This document shows positions 25,096 through 33,382 of a DNA stretch of 64,000 nt, in pieces. Below the pieces are notes generated by a model that saw nothing but the letters and a program-made list of their open reading frames with translations, ran no database searches and was not told where the DNA came from. Source of the DNA: JAENVU01 sp031422675 (GTDB taxonomy: Bacteria; Actinomycetota; Acidimicrobiia; IMCC26256; JAENVU01); the NCBI GenBank assembly GCA_031422675.1, contig JANPMG010000172.1:1-64000 (forward strand). The letters are read 5' to 3'. How positions within the stretch are numbered: position 1 is the first letter of the stretch; each line of letters opens with the position of its first letter. The position numbers and the translations under genes are program-made.

Positions 25096-26709
25096 TCAGA
25101 TGGTGCGCCCGGAGCCTTCCCAGTAGGGGTCGCGCAGTTGGCGTTTGAGCAGCTTGCCGGTCGGGGTGCGGGGGAGCGCAGCACTGAACTCGACGGTTCG
25201 GGGTGCCTTGTAGCCCGCGAGGTGCTCACGCACGTGGTCGATGAGATCGCGCGCGAGATCGTCGGTGGGTTCGACGCCCTCGACCAACTCGACGACGGCC
25301 TTCACCTGCTCGCCGAACTCGTCGTCGGGAACGCCGAACACCGCGGCGTCGGTGACCGCCGAGTGCGTGACGAGCACGCCCTCGATCTCGGCCGGGTAGA
25401 TGTTGACCCCACCGCTGATGATCATGTCGATCTTGCGGTCGGAGAGGAACACGAAACCGTCGTCGTCGACGAAACCGATGTCGCCGAGGGTGCCGTAGCC
25501 GTCACTCGAGTGGGCCGCCGCAGTCTTCTCCGGCGCGTTGTGATACTCGAAGTCGTTGCCCATCAGGCTCTTGAAGTAGATCTGTCCCGACGTGTTCGGC
25601 GGGCACTCATGGCCGTCGTCGTCGAGCACCCGCAGGTCGATAGTGGCCAGGGCCTTTCCGATCGAGCCGGGCCGTTCGAGCCACTCCGCACCGGAGATCA
25701 TGGTGAGGAATCCGCCCTCGGTGCCGCCGTAGTACTCGGTCACTTTCGGCCCCCACCATTCGAGCATCGACCGCTTGACCGCCGGTGGGCACGGGGCCGC
25801 GCCGTGGTAGGCGACCACGAGCGACGAACCATCGAAACTCCCGCGGACCGACTCGGGCAGCTTCAGCATCCGCAACAGCTGAGTGGGCACGAGATGGACG
25901 TTGGTGACTGCGTGGCGATCGATGAGATCGAGGGTCTCGGCGGGGTCGAACTGGTGGCGCATCACCACGGTCGAACCCCGGCCGAGGAGGGGGAACATCG
26001 AGAAGACCCATTGCGCGGAGTGGTACATCGGTCCTTCGAGCAGCGTCACGCCGTCGGTCGGCAAGCCGAGCATCTCCGAGAACCCGGCCCCGATCAGTTC
26101 GAGCATGCCGACGTCGGCCCCGACGGCCGTCAGCGATGAGCGGACGCCCTTCGGGAATCCGGTGGTGCCGGATGTGTAGAACATCGGCCCACCCATGGCC
26201 TGGTCGGGCGGTTCGGTCGGTGCGCCCGATGCCAGGACGGATTCGTAGGCCTCGAACGTCGCGGACTGAGCGATGTCATCGGTGGCAGTAGTGCCATCGT
26301 TGGTCGTGGTGGCGTCGGTGGTGGACCCGATGACGATGCGCACGGGGCACACGGTTCCGAGCCGATCGGCGGCGGCCCGACCGACGGCGAGGAACTGGTC
26401 CTCGACCACCAGCGCGTCGGCGTCGGCGTCCTCCACCACATAGACGAGTTCGTCCTCCACCCAATGCCAGTTGACCGGCACGATCACCCACGCGGCATGT
26501 GCCGCCGCCAGCGTGACCTCGAACGCCTCGCGGCGGTTGCCGCTCATCAGTGCGACCGTGGATCCCGGTCCGAGACCGCGAGCTCGCAGGGCATGGATGA
26601 AGCGGTTGGCCCGCTCGTCGAACTCGGCCCAGCTCGTGGAACCGCGCTCGTCGACGAGCGCCGGCGCATCGCCCTTCCGGGCGGCGATCGGGCGCAGGAG
26701 TTGGGTCAT
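25096..26709 (-). CDS. Acyl-CoA synthetase (ANL adenylate-forming family)
   Basis: A 537-residue AMP-forming ligase, with FYTSGTTGFPKGVRS as the P-loop, YYGGTEGGFLT as motif A5, the hinge FLSDRKIDMIISGG and the C-terminal catalytic lysine in RTPTGKLLKRQLRD. It is related to but clearly distinct from the ligase at 14236. The ATG at 26709 has GAGGAA upstream; the longer frame to 27132 runs antisense to the carotenoid-oxygenase gene and is rejected. A short Asp/Thr-rich insert (TTDATTTNDGTTATDD) before the P-loop is unusual. It is divergent from the carotenoid-oxygenase gene and shares the regulatory gap with operator A, so the two are probably induced together. Confidence 0.93.
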   Translation of the reverse strand: MTQLLRPIAARKGDAPALVDERGSTSWAEFDERANRFIHALRARGLGPGSTVALMSGNRREAFEVTLAAAHAAWVIVPVNWHWVEDELVYVVEDADADALVVEDQFLAVGRAAADRLGTVCPVRIVIGSTTDATTTNDGTTATDDIAQSATFEAYESVLASGAPTEPPDQAMGGPMFYTSGTTGFPKGVRSSLTAVGADVGMLELIGAGFSEMLGLPTDGVTLLEGPMYHSAQWVFSMFPLLGRGSTVVMRHQFDPAETLDLIDRHAVTNVHLVPTQLLRMLKLPESVRGSFDGSSLVVAYHGAAPCPPAVKRSMLEWWGPKVTEYYGGTEGGFLTMISGAEWLERPGSIGKALATIDLRVLDDDGHECPPNTSGQIYFKSLMGNDFEYHNAPEKTAAAHSSDGYGTLGDIGFVDDDGFVFLSDRKIDMIISGGVNIYPAEIEGVLVTHSAVTDAAVFGVPDDEFGEQVKAVVELVEGVEPTDDLARDLIDHVREHLAGYKAPRTVEFSAALPRTPTGKLLKRQLRDPYWEGSGRTI

Positions 26710-26798
26710 GGGCGTTCCTCGTGTGAGTTCTTCGAGACCGTCATGGCTTCGGTGGTTGATCGGGGCGACGGACCGTATCCGGTCGCCGACGCCGTGAG

Positions 26799-26838
26799 GC
26801 GGGTGCGGGTGCGGGTGCGGGTCGGCGCTTCCGCCGAC
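26799..26838. repeat. Hexamer repeat (GCGGGT)x4 followed by a 7-bp hairpin
   Basis: Four perfect GCGGGT units fill 26799-26822, and an adjoining stem GTCGGCG/CGCCGAC with a 4-base loop occupies 26821-26838. Both are in the 198-base divergent promoter gap, immediately before operator A. Repeat-number change here would alter promoter spacing. Confidence 0.7.
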
Positions 26839-26841
26839 CTG

Positions 26842-26856
26842 GTGAACAGTGTTAAC
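26842..26856. promoter_or_regulatory. Putative operator A of regulon 2
   Basis: GTGAACAGTGTTAAC, an imperfect palindrome with arms GTGAAC and GTTAAC. It lies between the divergent acyl-CoA synthetase (26709) and carotenoid oxygenase (26908) and matches sites B and C near the TetR gene at 37003. Confidence 0.62.
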
Positions 26857-26907
26857 CTCGCCGACAGTGCCGAGCAAGCCCGTTTCATCGCGGAAATGGA
26901 GTACGAG

Positions 26908-28341
26908 ATGAACAGTCCCGCCGTCCTTGCCGGACAGGTCACCAACCAAGCCCACCAGCCGGATCTCTCGGGGAACCTGTTCCCGCTCGATCGCGAGTAC
27001 GACATCGAACGGTGCGAGATCACCGGGTCCGTGCCGCTCGGGCTGCGCGGTTCGTTCATCCGCAACGGCCCGAATCCGATGTTCGAACCCATCGGCCGGT
27101 ACCACATGTTCGACGGCGACGGCATGCTGCACTCGGTCACCTTCTCCGATGGTGCTGCTGCGTTCCGCAACCGCTGGATCCGGTCGCGCGGGCTAGAAGT
27201 CGAAGCCCGGCTCGGGCGGGCGGTCTACCCCGGTCTCGGCTCGGTCACGGATTTTCCCGATCCCGGAGTGGTGGGTGACGCCGGCCCGGTGAAGAACCCC
27301 GCCAACACCCACATCATCAAGCACGCCGGTCGGTACCTGGCGCTCTGGGAAGGTGGCGCGCCCACCGAAGTCACGGCCGCGTTGGACACCGTGGGCGAGT
27401 ACGACTTCGATGGCGCGCTGCGCGGCGCGATGACTGCGCATCCCCGCCTCGACCCGCGTACGGGCGAGATGTTCTTCTTCGCATACTCGGTCTTCGAACC
27501 GGTGATCCGGTACTACGTGGTGGATGCCACGGGCGCGTTGATCCATCGCGCGGTGCTCGACATTCCGGCTCCCGTGATGATGCACGACTTCGTGATCACC
27601 GAGCATCACGCGGTGTTCCTCGACTCGCCGATCGTGTTCGATGTGGCGAACCTGGGCGTCGGCCCCATGGTGGAGTGGCGGCCCGAGCGCGGCACGCGGA
27701 TTGGCGTGATGCCCCGGTTGGGCACCGCCAACGATGTGCGCTGGTTCGAGATCGAGCCCGGGCACGTCCAGCACTTCTGGAACGGTTGGGTCGCCGGAGA
27801 CCGGATCGAGTTCTCGGGCAGTCGGCTGACTCACCCCGACTTCGGCATCGATTCCAACGCACCCCTCGACGAGTCGGTGGCGAGCACGAGTGCCGGCCAT
27901 CCGGCTCGGTTCTGGGTGGACCTGGCCGCGGGTACCGCCGGGTGGGAACAGTTTGACGACCTCGGTGGCGACTTCTGTCGGATCAACGACGAGATGACCG
28001 GAGTTCGCTCCCGGTACCAATACATGTCGGCGTTCCTCGCCGAGGACCGTCCGGCCGGCGATTTCGACGCGATCGTCAAGTACGACGACGTGACGGGCGA
28101 GCGCCGGATCTGGAGTGCCGGGCCCGCCGGCCATGTGGGGGAGAGTGTCTTCGCTCCCGATCCGGACGGCCGCGCCGAGGACGATGGCTGGCTGGTCAAC
28201 GCGGTGTACGACTCGGCCACCGATCGCACCGACGTCTGCGTCCTCGACGCTCGCGCGGTGGAAGCCGGGCCGATCGCGCGGGTGCACCTCCCGCATCGGA
28301 TGCCGTTCGGGTTTCACGCCAACTGGTTTGCGGCAAATTGA
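26908..28341 (+). CDS. Carotenoid-cleavage-oxygenase-family protein (RPE65/lignostilbene dioxygenase type)
   Basis: A 477-residue non-heme Fe(II) oxygenase of the seven-bladed propeller family. N-terminal landmarks are GSFIRNGPNPMFEP and YHMFDGDGMLHSV; candidate iron ligands are the four spread histidines, in TAHPRLDP, MMHDFVITEHHAVFLD, GHVQHFWNGW and the C-terminal PFGFHANW. The family cleaves conjugated double bonds, in carotenoids, apocarotenals, stilbenes or isoeugenol-like phenylpropanoids. I start at ATG 26908, which has GGAG six bases upstream; ATG 26896 is an alternative. No carotenoid biosynthesis genes are near, and the divergent acyl-CoA ligase and the 2-oxoacid oxidoreductase suggest catabolism, with aromatic or apocarotenoid aldehydes as plausible products. 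Confidence 0.92.
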   Translation: MNSPAVLAGQVTNQAHQPDLSGNLFPLDREYDIERCEITGSVPLGLRGSFIRNGPNPMFEPIGRYHMFDGDGMLHSVTFSDGAAAFRNRWIRSRGLEVEARLGRAVYPGLGSVTDFPDPGVVGDAGPVKNPANTHIIKHAGRYLALWEGGAPTEVTAALDTVGEYDFDGALRGAMTAHPRLDPRTGEMFFFAYSVFEPVIRYYVVDATGALIHRAVLDIPAPVMMHDFVITEHHAVFLDSPIVFDVANLGVGPMVEWRPERGTRIGVMPRLGTANDVRWFEIEPGHVQHFWNGWVAGDRIEFSGSRLTHPDFGIDSNAPLDESVASTSAGHPARFWVDLAAGTAGWEQFDDLGGDFCRINDEMTGVRSRYQYMSAFLAEDRPAGDFDAIVKYDDVTGERRIWSAGPAGHVGESVFAPDPDGRAEDDGWLVNAVYDSATDRTDVCVLDARAVEAGPIARVHLPHRMPFGFHANWFAAN

Positions 28342-28357
28342 CCGAGGGAGTTTGACG

Positions 28358-29224
28358 ATGGTGGTTCTTCCGAACGGCCGAACGGCCGCGAGCTCACTCC
28401 GATCACGGAACCGGAACACGCGCAGTGGTGGAGTCGCGGTGTTCCTCGCGGCGCTGTTGGCGGTCGCCGGGTGCAGCAGCACCGATCCGGGCGCCGCCGC
28501 GCCGACCCGCGAACAGACGAGCGCCGACCGAGTCGCGGCGCGTCTGGCCGGTCGGTACGCGCACTTCGACATCGTCGCCTATCAGAGCACCGACATGAAG
28601 ACCCTGATCATCAGCTACGGATTCACCGATCTCGCGGTCAAGGACCGGAAGCTCATCGCCACCGAGTCGTTTTGTCACTCGGAACATCGCAGCGACCAAC
28701 CCATCACCACAAAGATGTCCGACGCCGCCACCACCGCCATCCGGCCGCCCTCCACGCCCGTTGCGGTGAGCGAGAAGGCCGGTCGTATCCGGATCCGGCG
28801 GCCGGCGACACCGACCGGGATCGGGGTTCACCTGGCCGATCCGGCCCGTGACGCGTTGCCCACCGATCCCAACGATCCGCGCATCGCCGATGACGACAAC
28901 GACGGCAAGCCCGGGGTCACGGTGCACATCAAGGTCACCGATGATCTGAGTGGCGACCTGTATATCGCGCGGCGCGAGATCTTCGCCTACGACGTGCTGG
29001 TCCAGGACGACGGCTCGATGCGCGGCGCGGTCGAGGACCACTCCGAGCAACTCATCGTCGGCGCGACCAACGACATCTTCAAGACCACGGCCGAGTGGAC
29101 CCAGTATCCCGATCCGAGCAAGAGCCCGATCATCCTGAAGCCGGTGGGCAAGAGTTGGGATTGCACGCGCCTCATGGCCGCGCGCGACCGGCTGTTCCCG
29201 CCCACGCCCGTGGTGGACTTCTAG
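28358..29224 (+). CDS. Putative lipoprotein of unknown function
   Basis: A 288-residue exported protein. An arginine-rich N-region and the hydrophobic VAVFLAALLAVAGC end in a lipobox with Cys at about residue 37, so it is probably anchored to the membrane outside the cell. The mature part has no domain I recognise; it includes an acidic loop DPNDPRIADDDNDGKPG that resembles a calcium-type loop, and a C-terminal SWDCTRL. The ATG at 28358 follows GGAG. It is 16 bases after the carotenoid oxygenase and likely in the same transcript, so it might bind or import the hydrophobic substrate; that is inference only. Confidence 0.75.
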   Translation: MVVLPNGRTAASSLRSRNRNTRSGGVAVFLAALLAVAGCSSTDPGAAAPTREQTSADRVAARLAGRYAHFDIVAYQSTDMKTLIISYGFTDLAVKDRKLIATESFCHSEHRSDQPITTKMSDAATTAIRPPSTPVAVSEKAGRIRIRRPATPTGIGVHLADPARDALPTDPNDPRIADDDNDGKPGVTVHIKVTDDLSGDLYIARREIFAYDVLVQDDGSMRGAVEDHSEQLIVGATNDIFKTTAEWTQYPDPSKSPIILKPVGKSWDCTRLMAARDRLFPPTPVVDF

Positions 29225-29228
29225 CCCG

Positions 29229-29276
29229 GTCCGGCCTTCCGGCCTGAGGTGAGTCCGGCCTTCCGGCCTGAGGTGA
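29229..29276. repeat. 24-bp tandem direct repeat x2 with internal hairpin
   Basis: Two perfect copies of a 24-base unit starting GTCCGGCCTTCCGGCC and ending TGAGGTGA lie between the lipoprotein stop and the Dabb start. Each unit can fold on GGCC-TTCC-GGCC. It may reduce read-through or carry a duplicated ribosome-site-like GAGGTGA. Confidence 0.85.
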
Positions 29277-29289
29277 TTACCGTCACGCC

Positions 29290-29589
29290 ATGTTCCGACA
29301 CGTGGTGATGTTCCGCTGGACCGCCGGCGCAGGCGCGGAGGACAAGGCCTCGGTCGCGACCGGGTTGGCGGAGCTTCCCAAGACGATCGACGCGGTCCGC
29401 GCGTACCGGTTCGGTCCGGATGCCGGTCTCGCGGAGGGGAACTGGGACTTCGTGGTGGTCGCCGATTTCGACGATGTCGACGGGTACATCGCCTATCGCG
29501 ACCACGCCGCGCATCAGGCGCTGATCGCGGAGCGGATCCGGCCGATCATGGCCGAACGCGCCGCAGCGCAGTACCACTTCTCAGACTGA
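29290..29589 (+). CDS. Dabb-domain (stress-response A/B barrel) protein
   Basis: A 99-residue dimeric alpha/beta-barrel protein. FRHVVMFRW at the N-terminus, GNWDFVVVADFDDVDGYIAY in the middle and a terminal AAQYHFSD are the Dabb pattern. The family includes heat-stable stress proteins and small cyclases or decarboxylases such as olivetolic-acid cyclase. Here it follows the lipoprotein by 65 bases and is convergent with the amidohydrolase at 29644. It may be a small enzyme or binding protein for aromatic or polyketide-like intermediates; nothing in the sequence selects one. Confidence 0.85.
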   Translation: MFRHVVMFRWTAGAGAEDKASVATGLAELPKTIDAVRAYRFGPDAGLAEGNWDFVVVADFDDVDGYIAYRDHAAHQALIAERIRPIMAERAAAQYHFSD

Positions 29590-29643
29590 GCTACGGCGCC
29601 GACGGTCTCCCGCCGGTGGGTTCGAGGTGGGCTCGACGTCCGC

Positions 29644-30633
29644 TCAGTCCATCCGCAGCAATCGACGGGCGTTGGCATCGAAGGTCGCAGCCAGCTCGGC
29701 GTTGCCCCAGCTCGGGTCGGCGCTCGCGTCCCATCCGGCCAGGTTCGTGCCGGCCACCACGTGGTCGGAGCCGAACGCGTCGAGGAGCGCGCCCAACGCT
29801 CTCGGCCCGCCGACGTGCGCGTCCCACCACAGGCGGGCGAGACGGTCCGTGACCGCGCCCTCCTCGCGCAGATGCGTCGCCGCCCACGGCCGAGTGCGGG
29901 CTGCGTGTTCCAGGCGCTCAGCCAGCCACGAGGTGGCCCCACCGCCGTGACTCACGCAGATATCGAGGGCCGGGTGGCGGTCGAGGACGCCGCCGAGAAT
30001 CAGCGTCGCGACCGCAAGCGTTTCCTCGTAGCAGAAGCCCAGCCAGAGGTCGCCGTCGAAGCGAGTGAGGCGATCGTCTCGGCGCGTCGAATCGATGCCG
30101 TCCGGCGCGGGGTGGAGAAAGAGCGGGACGTCGAGTTCCGTGCAGGTGGACCACACGTCGCTGAACGCCGGATCGTCGAGTGCCCGCCCGAGGTCGGTCC
30201 CGATGTAGGCCCCGAGGAGACCGAGTTCATTCACCGCGCGGCGTAGCTCGCGAGCGGCGCGGGGCGGGTCCTGCATCGGAAGCTGCGCGAAGCCGCCCAG
30301 ACGCAGCGGCGCGCGGGCCACGAGTGCCGCGAGCTCGTCGTTGTGTCGGCGGCAGAACGCATCCGCCCACTCGGCCTCCACGTGGGCGAAGTACGTGAGG
30401 GGATTGGGGGAGAGCACCGCACGCGTGATGCCGAGGTCGTCCATGGCGGCGAGCCGAAGATCGAGATCCATGAAGGGGCTGTCGGCGTAGTGAACGCCGG
30501 ACAGCGTGTAGTCACCAACGCGGTAACACGGAAGCCGGCCCGTGGCCGGGTCGCCCGGATCGAGCTCGGGTCCGTACGGTCCGGCTGCGCCGAGCGCGGA
30601 GGCGAGGACGACGTGCGCGTGGAGGTCGATCAT
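29644..30633 (-). CDS. Amidohydrolase-2 (ACMSD-like) metal-dependent hydrolase/decarboxylase
   Basis: A 329-residue TIM-barrel metalloenzyme. The N-terminal DLHAHVV supplies the HxH metal ligands at residues 5 and 7; LFLHPAPDG, ICVSHGGGA and the late GTNLAGWDAS supply the remaining His and Asp. This is the amidohydrolase-2 group that includes decarboxylases of aminocarboxymuconate semialdehyde and of hydroxybenzoates. The ATG at 30633 is 4 bases after the P450 stop, so it ends the seven-gene minus-strand operon. A nonhydrolytic decarboxylation of an aromatic acid is a reasonable guess; the substrate is unknown. Confidence 0.9.
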   Translation of the reverse strand: MIDLHAHVVLASALGAAGPYGPELDPGDPATGRLPCYRVGDYTLSGVHYADSPFMDLDLRLAAMDDLGITRAVLSPNPLTYFAHVEAEWADAFCRRHNDELAALVARAPLRLGGFAQLPMQDPPRAARELRRAVNELGLLGAYIGTDLGRALDDPAFSDVWSTCTELDVPLFLHPAPDGIDSTRRDDRLTRFDGDLWLGFCYEETLAVATLILGGVLDRHPALDICVSHGGGATSWLAERLEHAARTRPWAATHLREEGAVTDRLARLWWDAHVGGPRALGALLDAFGSDHVVAGTNLAGWDASADPSWGNAELAATFDANARRLLRMD

Positions 30634-30637
30634 CGGG

Positions 30638-31879
30638 CTACCAGAACCGCACCGGGTATCGGGCCCAATACCCACGGTCGCTGGTGGGGTCGAGCTCCGG
30701 TCGGTCATCGGGATCAGGTCCAACGCCGGCTGCCAACACCGCCGCGATCGCGACCGGCACCAAGCCGAAGAGATGATCCGGCCCGGGCTCGTGATCCGCA
30801 ACGGCGAGCCCGGCCGCAAGGTCCTGGCCGATACACGCGTGCATGCCCACCCCGAAGCTCAGACCCCACCGCGGGTGATCGGCTGCGAGCGCGCGGTGCG
30901 GGTCGAACGCATCGGCGGTGGCACCGAAGATCGACGGATCGCGATTCGCCGCCATCAGGTCGATGATGAGCTTGTCGCCCGGGTGGAGCACCACGCCGCT
31001 CGGGAGTTCGACATCGGCGAGCACCCAGCGCATGGCGACCGGACTCGACGGTTGCAGCCGGATGGTCTCGTGCACGCACCGTTGAAGGAACGCGAGGTCG
31101 GTGCGGGCGAGTTCGGCGTCGGCGGAACCCGTGGCGTGCAGCATGAAGATGTTGTGCAACGTGCGCACAAACGCGGTGGCGGACGTGTGGGCGCCGGCCA
31201 GGAGGAAGAAGCAGGTCTCGCGCAAAACGACGTCCGATGGCAACTCCAGATTGTCCTGATTCCGCAACAGGATGGTGAGGACATCGCGCGGCAGGTCGTC
31301 CTCGCTGATCTCGCCGGCCGCAAACTGCGCCAGGGCCCGGCGGCGGGTGACGACGGACGGGCCGAGGAACTCACGATCGAACGCGGCGAGCGCCGCCGCC
31401 ACCTCGGCGCGCTTGGCGTCACGGTCGCCGGTGTAGTGGGCGAGCGTTGCGCCCTCGATGAATCGCATCAGGTACGAGTAGAGGTGGAGCGACTCGTCCG
31501 GGGTGCCGAGGGGACGGTCCACGCCGGCGGTGGAGGCCGCGAGGTTCATCATCATCTGATGGCTGAGGCCCACCAGTTCGGCCCGGCCGGCGGCGAGATG
31601 GGGCGCCAGCGTGTCCGCCACGATCGGCGGGAACAGTTCACGCTCGTAGCGGGTGTGGGTGTCGCGACGGAACAGACGGTTTTCGAGCCGCCGCCGGGAT
31701 CGGTGTGCGTCCCCGTGCAGCGTGACCAACACCTGGTCCATGACGACCTCACCCGCGTCGTACAGCGCCTGGCGGAGATCCTTGCTGCGGAACGCGGCGC
31801 GCGCGTCGTCGTAGGTCGAGACCGTGATCTCGCGTGGTGGCCGGTCGGTCGCTCCTTCAGGCGTGGAGTCAGCCGGCAT
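30638..31879 (-). CDS. Cytochrome P450
   Basis: A 413-residue P450 with I-helix LLAGAHTSAT, ExxR HETIRLQ, and heme loop FGVGMHACIGQDLA. The N-terminal region is short for the family but includes the helix-C-like DAHRSRRRLENRLFRR. It is not close to the P450 at 20201 by eye. The ATG at 31879 overlaps the ThuA stop by 11 bases. It works with unidentified ferredoxin and reductase proteins. Placed in an operon with a Rieske oxygenase, it implies at least two oxygenation steps in the pathway. Confidence 0.93.
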   Translation of the reverse strand: MPADSTPEGATDRPPREITVSTYDDARAAFRSKDLRQALYDAGEVVMDQVLVTLHGDAHRSRRRLENRLFRRDTHTRYERELFPPIVADTLAPHLAAGRAELVGLSHQMMMNLAASTAGVDRPLGTPDESLHLYSYLMRFIEGATLAHYTGDRDAKRAEVAAALAAFDREFLGPSVVTRRRALAQFAAGEISEDDLPRDVLTILLRNQDNLELPSDVVLRETCFFLLAGAHTSATAFVRTLHNIFMLHATGSADAELARTDLAFLQRCVHETIRLQPSSPVAMRWVLADVELPSGVVLHPGDKLIIDLMAANRDPSIFGATADAFDPHRALAADHPRWGLSFGVGMHACIGQDLAAGLAVADHEPGPDHLFGLVPVAIAAVLAAGVGPDPDDRPELDPTSDRGYWARYPVRFW

Positions 31880-32585
31880 CGGCCGACCCTCGGCGACACC
31901 ACGCCAGCGCGCGGAGGAGCACCGCGCGATGAGTGGGGTGGCGCAACGACTCGACGCCGTGGCCGAGCACGTCGGTGACCACCCGGCCCGCACCGAACGG
32001 TCGGGCCCAGAGCAACGGGTACTCGACGGTTCCGTTCGACGCGCTCAGAAGCGGGACGACGCCGTCGGCGACATCGAGGTCGCGGTACATCTCGTCGTGC
32101 ACGACGAACGGTTCGACGCCGGCCGTCACCGGATGGTCGCGGCCGGGGATGGTGAGGGTGACCGCGACGTCGGCCGCCGGTGGATGCGAGGAGGACGCCC
32201 AGTTCCAAGTCGCCCCCGCCAGTCGGTGCCACGTGGGCTCGGCATCGAAGCAGATGACGCCGGTATGGAGCACGACGAGTCCGCCACCGCCGGTCACGTG
32301 GTGTTCGAGGGTGGTGGCATCGGTGGCATTGAGGGTGAACGCCAGCCGGTCGGCCTGATCGGCATACCGACCGGTCTCCATGCGCCAGCGGAGCGCGTTG
32401 ACGGTGACGAGATCCCACCGTGGCGCCGCCTCGGTCTTGTTGCATCGCAGGGCGGTGAAGAACTCGGTGGGCTCCGTCACCACGGTGGTGGCGAGCCCGA
32501 TTTCGGAGCTGAGCGCACCGAGTTCGGCGGTGGTGACATCGAAGTCGTGCCCGGGACCACCCGACAGCACGAGATGTCCACTCAT
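31869..32585 (-). CDS. ThuA-like (type 1 glutamine amidotransferase-like fold) protein
   Basis: A 238-residue ThuA-fold protein. Landmarks are HLVLSGGPGHDF at the start, VTGGGGLVVLHTG in the centre, HPVTAGVEPFVVHDEMYR and GRVVTDVLGHGVESLRHP near the end, the order seen in ThuA/trehalose-utilisation proteins. These share the class I glutamine-amidotransferase fold but usually lack the Cys nucleophile; here His replaces it in the LHTG turn. Sugar or sugar-acid roles are known for some relatives. The start ATG 32585 overlaps the SDR stop (ATGA). Its job in this oxygenase operon is unclear. Confidence 0.85.
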   Translation of the reverse strand: MSGHLVLSGGPGHDFDVTTAELGALSSEIGLATTVVTEPTEFFTALRCNKTEAAPRWDLVTVNALRWRMETGRYADQADRLAFTLNATDATTLEHHVTGGGGLVVLHTGVICFDAEPTWHRLAGATWNWASSSHPPAADVAVTLTIPGRDHPVTAGVEPFVVHDEMYRDLDVADGVVPLLSASNGTVEYPLLWARPFGAGRVVTDVLGHGVESLRHPTHRAVLLRALAWCRRGSADAG

Positions 32586-33382
32586 GTCTGTTCCGCTCTG
32601 GGCCCTTCGGGCCGGGGGAGGGTGCTGATGACGCTCATGGTCACGCCGCCGTCGACGAGCAGCTCGGTGCCATTGATGTAGCCGGCGCCGTCCGAGAGGA
32701 GAAACAACACGGCGGCGGCCACGTCCGCGGGCGTGCCGAGCCGTTGGAGGGGCACCCGCTCGGACCGACGGCGGCGGATTTCGGGGTCGGCGTAGATCGC
32801 TTCGGACATTCCCGCATCGATGAGTCCGGGCGCGACCGCGTTGACTCGGATGCCGAGCGGTCCCCACTCCAGCGCCATCTGCTGGACCAAGCGGGCAACC
32901 CCGGCCTTGGTCGCGCCGTACGCGCCGGCGTTGGGGCCGGGAGCAACACCGTTCATCGATGTGATCGCCACGATGGCTCCACCGGATTCGGCGGCGACCA
33001 TGCGGCGCGCGACGGCGCGGGCCGTGAAGAACGTGCCGGTGAGATTCACGTCTACCACCGCGCGCCACTCGTCGGTGGTCATCTCGAGAAGGGGACCGAA
33101 CCGCACGATGCCGGCGTTGCAGACCGCGGCGTCCGGCGCAGGGGTACCGGTTGCGGTGGCGAAGTGGTCCAACGCCGCGTCGAGCGCGGCTTCGTCGCGC
33201 GTGTCGGCGCCGAGCACGGTGCCGGCGCGGCCGATTGCGTCGACGGTTCGAGATGCAGCATCGACGTCGTGGTCGAGCACACCCACCTGCCATCCGGCCG
33301 CGGCGGCGGCGTGTGCGAGCGCCGCTCCGAGGCCGTGGCCCGCGCCGGTGATGAGGACGGATTGGGTGCGCTCGTCCGTCAC
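32582..33382 (-). CDS. Short-chain dehydrogenase/reductase
   Basis: A 266-residue SDR with ITGAGHGLG as the cofactor loop, CNAGIVRFG after strand four, the catalytic Ser in ITSMNG and Tyr/Lys in GAYGATKAG, and the C-terminal ELLVDGGVTM. The start is GTG 33382, overlapping the amidohydrolase stop as GTGA; the long frame running back to 34369 is the shadow of that gene. It probably oxidises or reduces a hydroxyl formed by the Rieske or P450 enzyme of the same operon. Confidence 0.92.
   Translation of the reverse strand: MTDERTQSVLITGAGHGLGAALAHAAAAAGWQVGVLDHDVDAASRTVDAIGRAGTVLGADTRDEAALDAALDHFATATGTPAPDAAVCNAGIVRFGPLLEMTTDEWRAVVDVNLTGTFFTARAVARRMVAAESGGAIVAITSMNGVAPGPNAGAYGATKAGVARLVQQMALEWGPLGIRVNAVAPGLIDAGMSEAIYADPEIRRRRSERVPLQRLGTPADVAAAVLFLLSDGAGYINGTELLVDGGVTMSVISTLPRPEGPRAEQT

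Noticed and set aside
26464..26907. In-frame N-terminal extension of the carotenoid oxygenase
   Set aside because: It runs antisense to the acyl-CoA synthetase and through the hexamer repeat and operator A; the family domain begins after ATG 26908, which has its own GGAG.
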